Assembly (NCBI GenBank): GCA_900618425.1 | Contig: UZAN01040208.1 | Span: 22,673-77,638 of the forward strand | Length of the DNA stretch: 54,966 nucleotides | DNA from: Echinostoma caproni | Taxonomy: Eukaryota > Platyhelminthes > Trematoda > Plagiorchiida > Echinostomatidae | Direction of reading: 5' to 3' | Shown here: positions 23,175-36,119 of the stretch, one piece after another | How the letters are laid out: every line of letters starts with the position of its first letter | Position numbering within the stretch: position 1 is the first letter of the stretch | Made by a program: the position numbers and the translations under genes | The notes under the pieces: generated by a model | Databases searched by the model: none | What the model was told of the DNA's origin: nothing | Seen by the model: only the letters and a program-made list of their open reading frames with translations

Positions 23175-26100
23175 GTGCGTCAATCACTCGAGCTCAGTTC
23201 AGTTTTGATGTGTTGTTGATCGATGAAATGTGTCGCGATTGAGGGAATAGGAGTGAATTCAATTTAAGTCACCAATATCTGTTGGGAAGGGCAAAAAGAA
23301 CAGCGCTAGATAAACAATTAGTGGATGGCACTGAAGTGCTATTTGGTTGTCGGAAATCTTCAGTTCATATAGGTCTTCTCAACAGTCTGGTTCTCCTGGG
23401 TAGATTTGAAAACACGATCGTTCGAGGACAGAACTGGCAATCTACAGAATAGTGTTAATTGAACCTAAACTGGTCTGCTTGGTGTCTAAGATGTGTAGTA
23501 ATAAAATAATTATTAGATAAAATGATTCGACTTGGATGGGAAATCAAAACATCAGTCTTCAAGGCAGAGCCAGAAAGAAAATTGCTATCTTTGATTAGGT
23601 TGATTACACTAACCTCAGCAGGTGCTCGCAACCCATGACGTATAACTAATATCCGAATAGACCGTAAATGCACTGAAACACATTGTCTAATCCTGAGAGT
23701 GCCAATACCCTCCTCTAATGCAGAAGGTACCAGTTTCGATTCTGTAACATATTACCAGGAGCCAGTAATCCTGTTCAAATGGTGGATATTTCTGCATTTA
23801 GGTAGGCGGCGGGTTAGGTACTGATTTAATGGGGATCCGTCAACCGTTTCACGAAGAAAAAGAGCCGCTGTGATTGGATGTGATCTATTGACCACTCACA
23901 AGTACAAACCTGTCTTGATATTAGTTGGTTGGTTGACTGATTGAATAGGGAAGTGTACAGGTAGCATCCGTTTTGGTAATGTTTACAACGAATTCCGCTG
24001 TGCCCAGTATCCTCAGATTTTTCAGTGGTTACGGAGTGGGATGTGAAGGAGGGGGGGGGGAGAGAAGTTGAGCTTTTTGAAGCTATGATTGGGGTAGCCG
24101 ACAAAGGCTGCATTGCGCCAAATCAAGGTTGACCACTGGTTATTGCGGCCGAAAACACCTTAAAGTATTACATGAAGTGTATCGTAACGTGGGCTTCGAA
24201 AATATTAATGGGTTTGTTGAACAACGCAACTCACATCTGAACGAACTGGTATTCCCAAAATACTGGATCACTCACGAGATTTTCTCTAATGGTTCAATGA
24301 AGTTTCGCTTGAAATAACCTCATAGAGTAGTTTCCTATGAAATTGTCAAGACGAAGCATAGAAAAGGAGCATAAGTTTTATTTATACTTCAGTCATCGAC
24401 ATTCGTTTTTTCCTTATGTTGTTTAAAGAGCAATACGGAACAAGAATATCTTGAATAATACTTCAATAATCCACACAGATTTATATACATTCAGAGTAAC
24501 CAATTTACCAGTGTGGAAAGATTCACGTTTCTTTCCCGTATTTCAGAAACCACAGCGTGTTCGATAGAATCAGAGGCGAATATGGTCCCTAGAAATATCT
24601 GGGTATTGTGAGGTTAAATCGCTACATTATAGTCATTTTGTATTCTTGCCCACAAGACCCTGGCTTGTAAATTGGGGTTATTTTCCTGTCGTGTATACGG
24701 GGAAGAATCCACACGATTTGCGTATTACATCATCGAACTACTGATACGGTTGATGAACTCAGTTTGGTCTCACAGCGAAAGATTATTTTGAACGGGCTAC
24801 ACAAAAATCATTTAATTCACTGAGTTTCGAATATTCATAAATTACACGGTCTTGAACTTCACACACAATCAATCACTTAAAGGCCAGTTTATGGTTGGAG
24901 AACATGCCCACAGGCAACTAATTACGGGTTTATGATGCACGTTCAGATAGGAGGAACACAGAACTAAATCCATCCGAGCTACTTTAACCCTTCAATCGAG
25001 TGCAACCCATTTTATGTCCTAGATAAGCTAATGGTGACGTCAATAAATAAATCAGAGTCACTGTAAGCACATCCGCAGTGTTATGCCCTCACTACTCATC
25101 AAATAGGAGTTTGGTAAATGTGAGGTGATTCTTGTTTGATTTCCGTCAGTCTGTATTTAGGTTAATTTATTTTGTCGTATACAGTTATACTCTTAGAATT
25201 TCCGAGGAAGGCCGAAGCAACTCCACTCACGGTCTGCAGGTAATATGACCTGATGGAGTAGAAAGATTCTAGTCGTGAGGCGGTATTCTATCACGTGACC
25301 TTCGAGCTAATCCACCCACGATTCATACCGGCTCACGATTGCCTCCAGGCAGATGCGGTGGTATCAGTTTAACGACAATTGATAAATGTTTCATGCACAT
25401 AAAATCTTCTGAGAACAGTAGAGTAAATTTTCAAAGTTTACAGAACATCCCACACATTTTTCTTTCATTCCAAGTTTAGGTACAGTGCGTCGCATCATTT
25501 CTAGCGCCATAAGCCATATTTATGAAAGATGTTTGATCACATTTATCCAGGTGTGATTCACCCCCGAGTGGGTTTTTAGAGGTGTTTTGCGACTTTCGGT
25601 GTATTCTGCTGACATACTGTCAGGGTTTTGATAAATANNNNNNNTAATGAGCTAGTTTGGTCATACGTGGTGTCTGATTTATAAATGACTGTAGCATACA
25701 CACACACGAACTCAATTGTTGTAGGTGAAGCAGTCGACGTATCCGGGTGACGTCGATTTATTTTGGCGACTGAAAACAGTGTGTAAACAAGGGAATGCAG
25801 AGGGAACTGAAGCAATCACTTACTTTACCCAAGTGTAACTCTGAAAATGTCTCACGGAATAATAGCTCACAAATCACGTGATTTAATCCTCTCCGGTTTG
25901 TTTTGAAAAATAAGCGGAAAAGCGAGTAATAGTGGGAAGGCAAAATTCTGTTGAACAAATTGAAATGAACATCAATGGGATCGTTTGCACTCCTTTGTTA
26001 GGACGTTTTTGAATAGGTCAATGATAATAAGGTGTTAATAATAAAATAAAGATCACCCAATACTAGATGAGTGATCATATTCCATTATGATTGCCGGGTC

Positions 26101-29100
26101 GCCTCAATCACGTCACCGAACAGACTTGTTTGGTGTGCAATGCTTCCTGAGGTAGGTGGTAGCTGGAATAACACAAAATGTGGTTTGACTAGGACATGGA
26201 CTCGACAATTTCTATTTCACCCGGCTTCCCGGTTAGGGACCTCCTGATCAACCTAATAAGTGGTTACACAGAGAGAATGATGTGATAGCCCAATAGATAC
26301 ACTTAAGCCCGATTGAACATGAGCATGTAATGCAGTTGGCATCAAATACGACAACTGACAGCACTGGACTCTTCGGCTGATCCGAACACTCCACGCACCG
26401 ACACATTGCAATTTTGTTTTCGAGACCATTATTTTTTATTATTCGTCCCTGTTTGCGCTTCTGAGATTCGCATTCATGCGAACTTGGNAGAACATTCCGC
26501 CGACTAACGGAACGGTATTATTACAGTGTAATATTAAAGTACAAATATTTTAGGACTTTACAAGAGACTGAGGAGGAATGAAAGGTCCCGGAACAGTTCA
26601 ACAAATAAAAGCGGGCTAGGCCATGGGCAGATGCAGTCATGCCTGGTAGGTAGTCATTCAAGATTTTGGCTTTACCAAGTGATGCTGCGTGTGAATGATT
26701 CCTAGTTAAGTTTCAAGATGAATGAAGTGAACAGTAGCTGGAAATCGGTTTGGCTGCACGGTGCTTCTGCTCACAATTACCACATGATGGTTACAATATA
26801 TGCGCGCACACACACCCCATTTAATGATTTCCACAGTAGAGTGCTTGTGTATCACGTGATCCCATTTCTTACGAGCAATCTTGTGACTATAGTTTGATTA
26901 TTCAGTGACCTTGACGAGTGAACCGATTTAGACGTGTATCCAGAAAGATGAAAAAAACATTGCCACCTGTTGCCAAGGGGAGCCACCGGATTAGGGTTTC
27001 CACACTTGTTATAGGAAAGTTTACTGATACGGAAAAAACTTGAATCCAAACAAGTATATTTGTTGTGGATTTTATCTTCCCTTTCCGTTACCAAACAAAG
27101 AAATAAACAAACAATGGATAGCCAACAAAATAGTCCGTTTCGGAGGGTTGCGCATTTATTCATCCGAAGTTGTAGTCGACTGTTTAATAAATCAAAAAAT
27201 CGCAATATAAAACGAAAATAGATTCTCCTAAGGAAATCTGACTTGAGTGCAGTGCACCGTGGTGTAGCTAGTTGCTCATGAAACTTTCTCACATCTGTCT
27301 ATTTACGTGGGATAGTTCCAGTTTGTATGATGTGCAGAAAACGTTTTTATCTACCGATGAGTTTTATGGTGAATATATGATGAGAATCGTGCTGTGCATC
27401 GCACACGGAATCACTGCTTGAATTGGTGGGTTAGGGAGTGTAACAGTATACATTGTCGTACATTTGAGCTTTTCTGGGATGTATTGAATTCGCTGCAGTT
27501 TCGTTCTTAGGATTGGTTGTCAATTTACGTTGTATATCAGATTTAGATGAGTGAAAAACTAGTACAAGTGTGATCGAGATATGTCCAAAGATTTTGACTA
27601 AGCCTCATATTCCCAGCTTCAGTTATATTCATCAATAATCAGTGTCATACACATTGGCGATCTTCTCAATTTATTTACCACCTTGGTTCACTGAAATGCG
27701 CCATTTTCTCTTCGACTGTCCTTTCAACTTTCCCTTCTTTCTCCTTCTGCTTCAACCAAATGGGCGACCAAAAGACAGCAACCCAAACCGGGGAACGATA
27801 GTGCATGGTTAATTGTTGTACAAACTTAAACTGAATAACCGGTCGTGTAGTTCAGAAGATGGAAATAAGCTTATGAAGAGGTTTCACCGTTGATTTAAAT
27901 ACCGCCGATCGACTGAATGAGTCAACATTAGCAGTCAAGGACGAAAAGCCAACATCCGAGCGTATAACCGAATCGGTGAACCACTAGCAGTTCGCCTAAG
28001 AGAGTTGGCTAGAAACCTGGGTTTACAACCAAGCAAGAAGTGGCGTTTGCACCAAAAACACAACCCACACCTTCCTGGTTGTGGCAGTTGTCACCCGCTC
28101 GATTTGGCATCGAGGCGTATCGGACACCTTGAAGGTTCGACCCCGTCCGAAGAGTTGATGTTTCGATGAACTGGATACTGGCCCCCGATAGACTGCGGTT
28201 TTCAAGCACAACCAGGCTGCCATGCGGATCAAACTTTGGCTAGTCAAAGGCTCAGGTCGTGAATTTCTCAAGAAAATTAACCTGCTTTGTACTGGCCAAT
28301 TTGATATTATCGCTCCTACCCGCAAATCATGAATCTGTTTGTTTGTCATAAATACTTTTGTGCTGTGATTTGTTTAGTACATAGTCTGGACCCAGACCTA
28401 CGATATATATTTTTGTTTTTTGCACAGTTTTTAAATGACCCAGTTACAGAAAGCTCATATGTGTAACCCCAATGGCCATTCGGTAAAAGCAATGGTATCT
28501 GCTTTCAGTAGTTATTTGTCAGTGTGTTGCCAAGGTTTCAAAAGGATGCGATTCGTTCTGTGGTTGATCATTACTCATCTGCTTTTGTACCACTTAACAG
28601 AGAACAGATAAATGCATGAACAATTTTTGTTAATTCATGGGTCGGGCACAAAACGGCAGATCAAAATTTCATGTCATCGAAATACCATGTTACTACGTGG
28701 TTGATCCAGTTTAGGCTTTTCCTGGTCCTTCTGAATGAAGCGAAGACCCCTCTTTATTGGTTTGGACGATGTTTTTCGCACTGAAGAATTCCAGCTTATT
28801 TCAGATTTGTGAGAAATAATTCTAGTACATAAACGAGAAAAGAAAAAAAACGCAATTTTTGTTTCCCTGATTTAATTGAAGTTTGATGCTGCAAAATTTT
28901 CACCGGGAGGTCAATTCGAAAGCCAAATGAATTCTACCACCTTTTGGGTTCTATTCCAAACCTGCTTTTTTCTGATGCGGAGGCCATTGAGAAGGTTATG
29001 GAGTAAGCAACATCAGGAGGTGTAATGTGAATGACGGTTTTGAATGGAAGGTCAAAAAGCGAAAATAGTTTTAATGCAAAATGAAATAACTAACTTCAAC

Positions 29101-30899
29101 GCAAACTGTAGAATAACTGGTATTGTGTTTGAATTCAATGGCGACGAATATGCATTGTTCGTCAAAATAATTGAGAACATCAATCCGCTCGGAAGACTCA
29201 CGTATAAGTCTGTCTAATAACGCAGAGCTTTGCTAACTGTTTCCGAGGCAGAACCAATCGGGTAATCACTTAACGTTCACTCGAATTCGGTAAATGTGAC
29301 CGTCTCCTGGATAGTTGTTTTTGTCTTCTGTATGACAAGTGAAAGGCCTCAGTGAACGATATTTCAATGTCTATCAACAACTCACTTTATTAACTCGCCA
29401 TTTATAAGTGAGGAAGATGCCCCTCTCACTCTGTTCTGAACGTGCCCCAAAACGGGTGTTGATTAAATGTGGTTTGCAAGCACACCCTTGATCTTGCCGT
29501 TGAAAACTAGCTCATTCTACCCATCAAACCAAACGGCTTCCCGTACCATAATAGGAACCCACCGTTTCCCAATGTCGACTGGTTCTTTCCCTCTTGTGTA
29601 GGATTCTTCGACCTTCATCAGACCCTCATGATTCCCCACAACTTTACTGCCCCCCCCCAATTGTGTTCAGCACCGCTGAGTCAGAAGCATCACTCATCTG
29701 AGTCTCAGAACTTAATAATATTCTTTCTTCAAAGAATCGTTACCAACTGTGACACACTTGGAACACAGTTGTTCACCGCTTGATTTGGTGAACTTTCTAA
29801 ACGGGGAAGCACATAATCTTGTTTCAAAGCCGCTAAGGCTAAAACGTCTACCAGTTCGCACACAGCCCAGATTCCTTCGTTGTAGCTTTTCGTTTGTCAC
29901 ACAAGGCCGACTACAACCAGAGAGACTGTGACAAGTAGTTTTCTTTTTATCACTTTATTAGTTTCGAGCCTGCGGATTTTGGTTTGCATAATGCTTTGAA
30001 AATCCAAAGGATGAAATTCACAGCTATTCACATACCCTTTACCTGAAAAATAATTTACTGCTGTTTTATGTTCATTCCGAACGGAAACGATGGGAGGGGG
30101 GCTTTATTTCTTTCCCCAGTGTGTGAATAGAAGTCGATTGCCACTTGTGAATATGGTGCATGAGTGGGAACCCGGTCGTCACCTTTCTTGACCAACAGTG
30201 TACTCAGTCATTAGCGAACACAGTTCTTGATAAACACCTCGCAATTAGATAAAATCTGATTTTGTAACCAAGGTGTTGGAAGTAATAAAATTGGAAACGG
30301 TTTTCCGCTTTTGGATCAGCCACTATCGGATCCCTCACTACTTTACAAACAATGCATCCAGCTGTACGGAAGATTTGTCCAAAACGTTTTTTCGGTGATC
30401 ACTTCGCGGATGTAATTTTTGATCCATTTTACAGTTTCACAATTGTTTTTGTTACGAGATAATCACAAAGCCAAATATTTTCATAGCAATCCCAAGTGAT
30501 TTCCGCATATGTCAGTCAGACTAAAATTCTGAATCATAATCTCTTTGTGAGAGTTGTTGCTCTGTTTAAATTTACGCCCTTCCCCTCCCTCGCCCCGATT
30601 ATTCACGTTCACATGATAACCAAAGTCGGCTATTACCCTTTCGGTTGTTCACTAATTGGCATCAGCAGAACAGTTTGTCACTATATTCACAGTATACTGA
30701 TCAGACACTGGTCAGTTGAACGTCATTCAGTGAGACTCCACATCGAGGAGGCTTTCAGATGTATACCATATTAAAGTGTTCAAAGTCAAAGTTTTACTAT
30801 GCGGCATACTTTCAAGTGCTTGTCCTTCTTTGCCCATAGGATTTTTTGCACAACTGTATCAATTTACCGGCCAAAGAGAGATGAAGAATGCCGCAACTT
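23175..30899. other. Intron 1, left part: no recognised feature
   Basis: Lies within the 14.7-kb first intron. Open frames at 23826-24113 (-), 24129-24317 (+), 26852-27292 (-), 28009-28349 (-) and 30496-30774 (+) have no domain that I recognise. There is a seven-base gap of N at 25638-25644 and a single N at 26488. The segment 28000-28260 is GC-richer than its surroundings and may be an old repeat of unknown type. Confidence 0.45.
25638..25644. other. Assembly gap (seven N)
   Basis: Run of seven ambiguous bases in intron 1; true length unknown. Confidence 0.99.
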
Positions 30900-31420
30900 G
30901 TGATTGTTTCGTTTATTACTACGGATTTCGAAATTTCAGACCTTTCATCCAGTTTGTGCTTGAAAGAATCAGTTGTGGGCGCAGGAATAAAGCAAAGTCG
31001 TAGAGAATTCCAAATACTACAGACTCCGAGGGTACATGGATAACGTTGGTTTTTCAGTTGACAGTTTTGTAGCACACATTTGACTGATTGCCCCCTGATG
31101 TGAGTGTAGGGAGATGACGCGAACGGGGAAGGACGAGTGGTCATGATTCTGCATTATTAGATACACCAGATTCAAGTCTCCTCGATTTTGATGATACTGT
31201 GGGGAGTACAACGCTAATGACTTCCATCTTTCTACATAGGTTTTGGAATGCAGTTCATTGATCATTCTGGTGGTCATCCTTTGTGGACGTTCAACAGACT
31301 TATGATCATGTTGCAGGTTAAATGGTGCCCTCTATGTGGGGTCGAATTTGGTCCGATAATTACCGTGGGAAAATTCACCAAACACCTGATTCTGCGATGG
31401 TGTACAACAGTGTTAATATT
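30900..31420 (-). mobile_element. CR1/Jockey-type LINE, 3' end of reverse transcriptase region, fragment 1
   Basis: Minus-strand frames give, from high to low coordinate, NYRTKFDP, FNLQHDHKSVERPQRMTTRM, INELHSKTYVERWKSLALYS and NRGDLNLVYLIMQN (about 31380-31130). Then comes LGVCSIWNSL with PAPTTDSFKHKLDE (about 31030-30950). These are the typical last blocks of CR1/Jockey LINEs: the L-X-Y-X-E-R block, RGDLI, and the V-W-N-S-L-P...SFK-L-D tail. The same blocks occur in the LINE at 48400-51120 (GLHLKTYVERL, SIWNSVSTHDV). It is 5'-truncated and frameshifted, and lies antisense in intron 1 of the host gene. Confidence 0.78.
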
Positions 31421-31984
31421 AGCTGGATGCAGAGTCCTTGGATGAATAGAATTAACCATCAGGTCATTTTTTTACATTACAGAATAGCCTACATTATTGT
31501 TGTATTTGCGCTTAACCACTCACTTGGTGACTTTGTGTAACCTGATGAGTTTTAATGGCTTGACTGGTGGATTAACTTATAACTACTTTTATTAAATGTA
31601 TGTCTAATAACGTCAAACGGAAAGGAAGTTAGGCACATGTGATTTGATCCAGGACAAAGTCTGTGGGATTGGTTATACACTTGTGTTCTTTATAAGTCTA
31701 TTTATTTCCATCTAATGATCCATTGGTTGCTAATCTTGAGTTGATTTCACATCATTTCATTTTCTGTATTAATAGCCAACAACTACAAGAAATCACTCAC
31801 CACAACAAATAGATGCTTGAATTCATGGTCATTTGAAAAGCCATTATCGATCGCATGTGGAGGTTGTTTAGCACAGTGCATCATGAGCAAACCCCTCACG
31901 CCTCGGGGACATGTAGCGTAGAAACGATACCGGACAACTCTGGATCATGTGATTTAAAATGATGAACTCTTATGCATCGAAGGC
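31421..31984. other. Intron 1 spacer between LINE fragments
   Basis: AT-rich, no recognisable element. The left part may be the further decayed upstream section of LINE fragment 1. Confidence 0.4.
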
Positions 31985-32240
31985 CGTTCTCATTCAGTTT
32001 CGGTTTCAGTTTGTACAATGATTAACCGCGCACTATCCTGCGTCAGTTTTGGTTGTTGTCTTTTGGCTGCCCATTTGGATGAAGCAGTACGAGAAAGACA
32101 GGAAAGTTGAAAGTAGAATCCAAGGGAAAATTGAAACCCCAGTAAACCATGGCTGCAAATATAATGAGAAGATGCACGAACGCCACTGTTTACGACACTC
32201 AGCCATATCACTTAGTGTCTATAACCATCGGTTAAGATCA
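31985..32240 (-). mobile_element. RTE (SR2-like) LINE, 3' terminal fragment, copy C
   Basis: On the minus strand, LSDMAECRKQWRSCIFSLYL (about 32215-32150) is the C-terminal block seen in copy A (LCDISECHKQWRSYVYSI) and copy B. It is followed by a 3' untranslated tail through 31990 that aligns with the tail of copy B near 15030-15110. Only the last 250 bases of the element are present, the usual result of incomplete target-primed reverse transcription. Confidence 0.75.
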
Positions 32241-32329
32241 TCATCACATTGACAGAGTTCAGTCAAAAAGTGATAAATTATCTTACTCAAAAGATGCCGC
32301 AGTCCGGGGAGAGTTTGAGGGACAGAAGC

Positions 32330-32530
32330 GACACGGTACGTTCCACTTTCCGAGGCTTATTCCACAAAGGTGTTGGAATGCAGTCCCTTGACTATTTTGG
32401 TGGTCATGCTTCGTGGATGTTCCCAATTCTTGCAATCATGTTGCAGCTTAAATGGTGCCCTATGTGTGGGGTCGAATCTGGGCCGATAATTACCGTGGGA
32501 AAATTTGCCAAACAACCGCTTTCGCGTTAA
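32330..32530 (-). mobile_element. CR1/Jockey-type LINE, short fragment 2
   Basis: Bases 32371-32515 are a diverged direct repeat of 31241-31386. Minus-strand reading gives SHGNYRPRFDPTHRAPFKLQ, HDCKNWEHPRSMTTKIVKGL and HSNTFVE, matching fragment 1 block by block. Because both fragments carry the same portion of the element they are two insertions (or a duplication), not two halves of one element split by the RTE fragment between them. Confidence 0.7.
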
Positions 32531-34806
32531 TCTCTAACAAAATAAATATTAATTTGATGCAAAATAATGCAATACATCCAACTTCGAGATTTCTGAGGCT
32601 TCTTCGAAAAGGAGGCACTCAGTGATTATTTGACAAATTTTTAACACATTTTATTTGAAATCCTCATTACACGGTGACTAAGCGACAAAACGGAGGAAGC
32701 GTTGCGAGAAATTGTCCATCCTTGGGACTCTAATGTAAACTATTTTAATGTGTGTATTTTTTGATTCAAATATTTTTTTATTCCACTTGAACTCTCTGGG
32801 TTTATTGTATTCCTGATACACCTGATTCCAGACTCATTTCTTGGGAAAATGTGATATGTATCAATCAATGATCCAATTGGTTTTGACGGTTGATGGAGGT
32901 CGTGTGGACTGCTTTCTTTAAATGTCACACTCAAAACTTTGGATGCGAATAGGCGTACACTGGGTTTTGACGTTCACGCGTGACACAATCATACGTTAAA
33001 GTTGGTAAACCTCAGTATAAACGGGCACCAACAGTCAAATCAATACACAGCAGGAAATTTAAAGGGGACCCACTGGAGGACATTACATGACAGAAGAATT
33101 AGCGGTTGTTTTTTTTTAGTTAAAGAAATCTGAACATGAAAGTGGTATTTGGTCAGTGAAAATTTACCGTTCTTCGATGGTATTTTAAATTGGTATTCAA
33201 CGATGCAAAAGTAAACACGCAAACAAACCTCTCGCCACACAGAAAGAATGGTGCATTTAAAGAAGTAAAAGCTTATTATTATACTTATTTGCCCGTTCGG
33301 CAGAACTGGGTACAATTCTTCGTACGGATTAAGGCTGCGCGCGAATTGCAACTTTTGGGTTTAAATGTTATATCTGGTTTGTGTCTTACTACTCACTAAC
33401 TGCGGCCAGTGAATCAATTTTCCAGGTACATGGCCAGGCAGTTTGGCATGATATATTTATGACTTTTACTGGCTTCTTGGATTATTATTATCAAGGACTA
33501 AAGTTGAAAAAATAGGGACCCTTATTAGGACAAAATACCTGTTCGCTTGATGAGACGCTTGTATTGGTGTGTTTATGTGTGTGCACTGTTTAGAACGATG
33601 CGGGTGACGTGGACGACGTCCTCGTAATTCGACCCCGTTGTGTTTGCCCCGTTTGCCCCGTATAGGACTATGCATGCCAAAGCACTCGAATTTATGGTCG
33701 ATCCATCAACAACTAACAATTTCTCATTGGAGTCAGTATTATCCTAACTCCATTTGTGGTTCAGCTTTGAAGTGAATTTTCAGTCAGACTACATTCTGAA
33801 CACTAGAATCAGCCGATCTGTAGTCGAATTTGGTTCCCCTTACTCTTCGACAGATTTCCCGAATCCACCGGTAATGAGTCTGACTTTACTTATCCACGTC
33901 TGCGGTCTGTAGAATCAAAAATCTTAATACTATTATGGGTCAATTGTTCGGTTTTCAGTACTTTCCAAGTAACCTTACATTACCCAGGATTGGGTTGGAG
34001 TGCATCACCTGACAAATCTTCATTTTTACACCTTTACCATTATGCACTCCATGAGTCATCCGAGGGTTTGGTGTGGAATGTGCCGATCATCCGGTGATAT
34101 TGTGACAAGTTGAGGTCAGTCTTCAGATGCGTGCTTGCGTGCGTGCGGGCGTGCGTGGCGTGGTGAGGTCAATGATACCAATTTTCGTTTACAAAGGAGT
34201 CCCGAGTCACCTGATTGATAACCGCTAAAGCCAGCACTCTTCTTTCAGTGGAGTCCAAAAGAAGACTGGGCTAATTCGATCATGACGTCGGTAATGTTTC
34301 CTGAGGCAAAGCGGGCCTGAAGAATGGAGCATGAATATTTTTTCATCGTTAACCGAATTGACATTCTAAGAGTAGAAAATTAATCTTAACTGGTGAATGG
34401 AAATGAATGAATTCATCCCTGATCGATTACGACAAATTGTCTGCTTGCAACACATTCGGAAATGTCTACAGGTAATTCGTTTTTCAAAATTGTGATATGA
34501 TCGCGAAAAAAGCGAAAGGCACATGGGTGAGTTGCTTTTTATGTCTACATCTGCACGACAATGAGCCAAGGTAATCGTCCACAGTACTCCTACAATATTC
34601 GAGGCTGGTAAGACGAACCGAATGGCACGAATGAAATTAGCCTGTTGCTTTTTGTCTAAAACCCCGCGATAAAGACCAATCAGCTGATTGATCAAGTACC
34701 CGGACGTGGTGTGTGTTTAATGAATCATGACTGTTGATAGGGTTAATCACTCTTCAATTTTCAAGTTCAGGTTCATTCCCGGCACACTCCCTTGTACACC
34801 TTTTTC
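32531..34806. other. Intron 1 spacer
   Basis: No recognised gene or element. A GTGC-type short repeat lies at about 34129-34160. Frames at 33040-33351 (-), 33190-33399 (+) and 34366-34695 (-) have no known domain. Confidence 0.4.
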
Positions 34807-34982
34807 CGCCATTACGCCTCGTGTACGCGGAGTTACCTGTCATTGGTCATGTGGGATCAGGGTTATTGCTACTAACGGAACATTCTTAAAACTTCATCTT
34901 CTCACAAATTCCCAGGATTCACATGCATGTTGATCTCAGTACGTTTCGGGGGTGAAATTGACTACACCTTTTCCCATCAAGC

Positions 34983-35087
34983 TTTAGCCAAAACCCGCAT
35001 TCATTTAGCCTCGACCCGCAATCCTTTAGCCAAAACCCGCAATGCTTTAGCCACGACCCACAGTCCTTTAGCCTCGACACACAACAT
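34983..35087 (+). repeat. 21-base minisatellite, five units, in arm A
   Basis: Units start at 34983, 35004, 35025, 35046 and 35067, with consensus TTTAGCC(A/T)(A/C)(A/G)ACCCGCAATCC; the last is 20-21 bases. As 21 is seven codons, one + frame stays open across all units, giving FS(Q/L/H)(N/D)PQ-type heptapeptides. The opposite strand also gives a heptad pattern of the V-A-K-G-L-R-V kind, with one stop. The same array occurs inverted in arm B. Confidence 0.85.
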
Positions 35088-35301
35088 TTAGTCACACCGC
35101 TGTAGGCGAGTCAGAACAAAACTATCGGACTATTCTGAGGTCAACGAACGTTGAAAAAAAATTATATTTTACAAATTTTGATATTGCATAGCTTGACTAA
35201 TAAATGAGAAGGTGTGGCAATCGTATGCTACGCAGTTGACTGTAGTCAACGGCATCAAATGCCGCACCACATAGTGATTGGAGTAGGTTTAGACGATGTG
35301 C

Positions 35302-35800
35302 TCGTATCGTCAAACCATTTGGTACATCTCGTATGGCTTCAGTGTTTTTAGTGAACCAGTTTTTGATGCACTAAATAATAAGCGAATTAAAGGATTAAAA
35401 TCGCTCACCTGTTTGAATTTACTGACGATCTCATCCAATGGATTAAAATAGGGACTGTATGGTGAGAGAAATCGGACTTGGTGGTTGACATTTAATTACG
35501 TATCCAAAGCTCTCCGATGAACGGGCGCATTGTCAAGGATAAAAACTACTGGGATACCCGGTTCCTCAGTAACGATTAGCGTAGAGCAGCTTTATAGGAA
35601 CCCATTGAAAACATGCGAAGTAATCTTTGTATGATATTCATATTTCAGGATACCGGCGACAGATGAACATGCTTTTATGTTCAAGTTGGGTCCTTTGCTG
35701 GACGGGAGGCTTCTAATGGTATTACAGCCCAGTTTGGATCTTCAATAGCTGCGACAGGACCAAATATTTTAATTGGTCTCGTCAATATTGTCTCAGGATT
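35302..35800 (-). pseudogene. Tc1/mariner (IS630-type) DDE transposase remnant in foldback spacer
   Basis: On the minus strand: LNIKACSSVAGILKYEYHTK, then VVFILDNAPVHRRALDT, a stop, then HQVRFLSPYSPYFNPLDEIV and SKFK. The DNAPVH block carries the second catalytic aspartate. SPYSPYFNPLDE is the block holding the third acidic residue (usually NPIE). The first aspartate and the N-terminal DNA-binding domain are not seen, and stops and frame changes show it is inactive. The spacer ends exactly where the perfect arms begin on both sides, so the gene is cut on both ends by the inverted repeat. Confidence 0.72.
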
Positions 35801-36015
35801 GCACATCGTCTAAACCTACTCCAATCACTATGTGGTGCGGCATTTGATGCCGTTGACTACAGTCAACTGCGTAGCATACGATTGCCACACCTTCTCATTT
35901 ATTAGTCAAGCTATGCAATATCAAAATTTGTAAAATATAATTTTTTTTCAACGTTCGTTGACCTCAGAATAGTCCGATAGTTTTGTTCTGACTCGCCTAC
36001 AGCGGTGTGACTAAA

Positions 36016-36119
36016 TGTTGTGTGTCGAGGCTAAAGGACTGTGGGTCGTGGCTAAAGCATTGCGGGTTTTGGCTAAAGGATTGCGGGTCGAGGCTAAATG
36101 AATGCGGGTTTTGGCTAAA
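36016..36119 (-). repeat. 21-base minisatellite in arm B (mirror of arm A array)
   Basis: Exact reverse complement of the array at 34983-35087; units read GGATTGCGGGTTTTGGCTAA and similar on the + strand. Confidence 0.85.

Noticed and set aside
26852..27292. 146-codon open frame (-) in intron 1
   Set aside because: No known domain and no conserved pattern; antisense to the host gene; chance is the simplest explanation.
29605..29640. CTGATGAAGGTCGAAG on the minus strand as a hammerhead core
   Set aside because: No GAAA at the right place and no stem II or stem III pairing.
31241..32515. Direct repeats 31241-31386 and 32371-32515 as LTRs of a small element
   Set aside because: Both translate on the minus strand as the same CR1/Jockey-type reverse transcriptase end block, so they are two LINE fragments, not LTRs.
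34727..34933. Two near-identical open frames at 34727-34933 (+) and 36169-36402 (-), as if paralogous genes
   Set aside because: They are the two arms of the inverted repeat read in opposite directions; no domain or start context supports coding.
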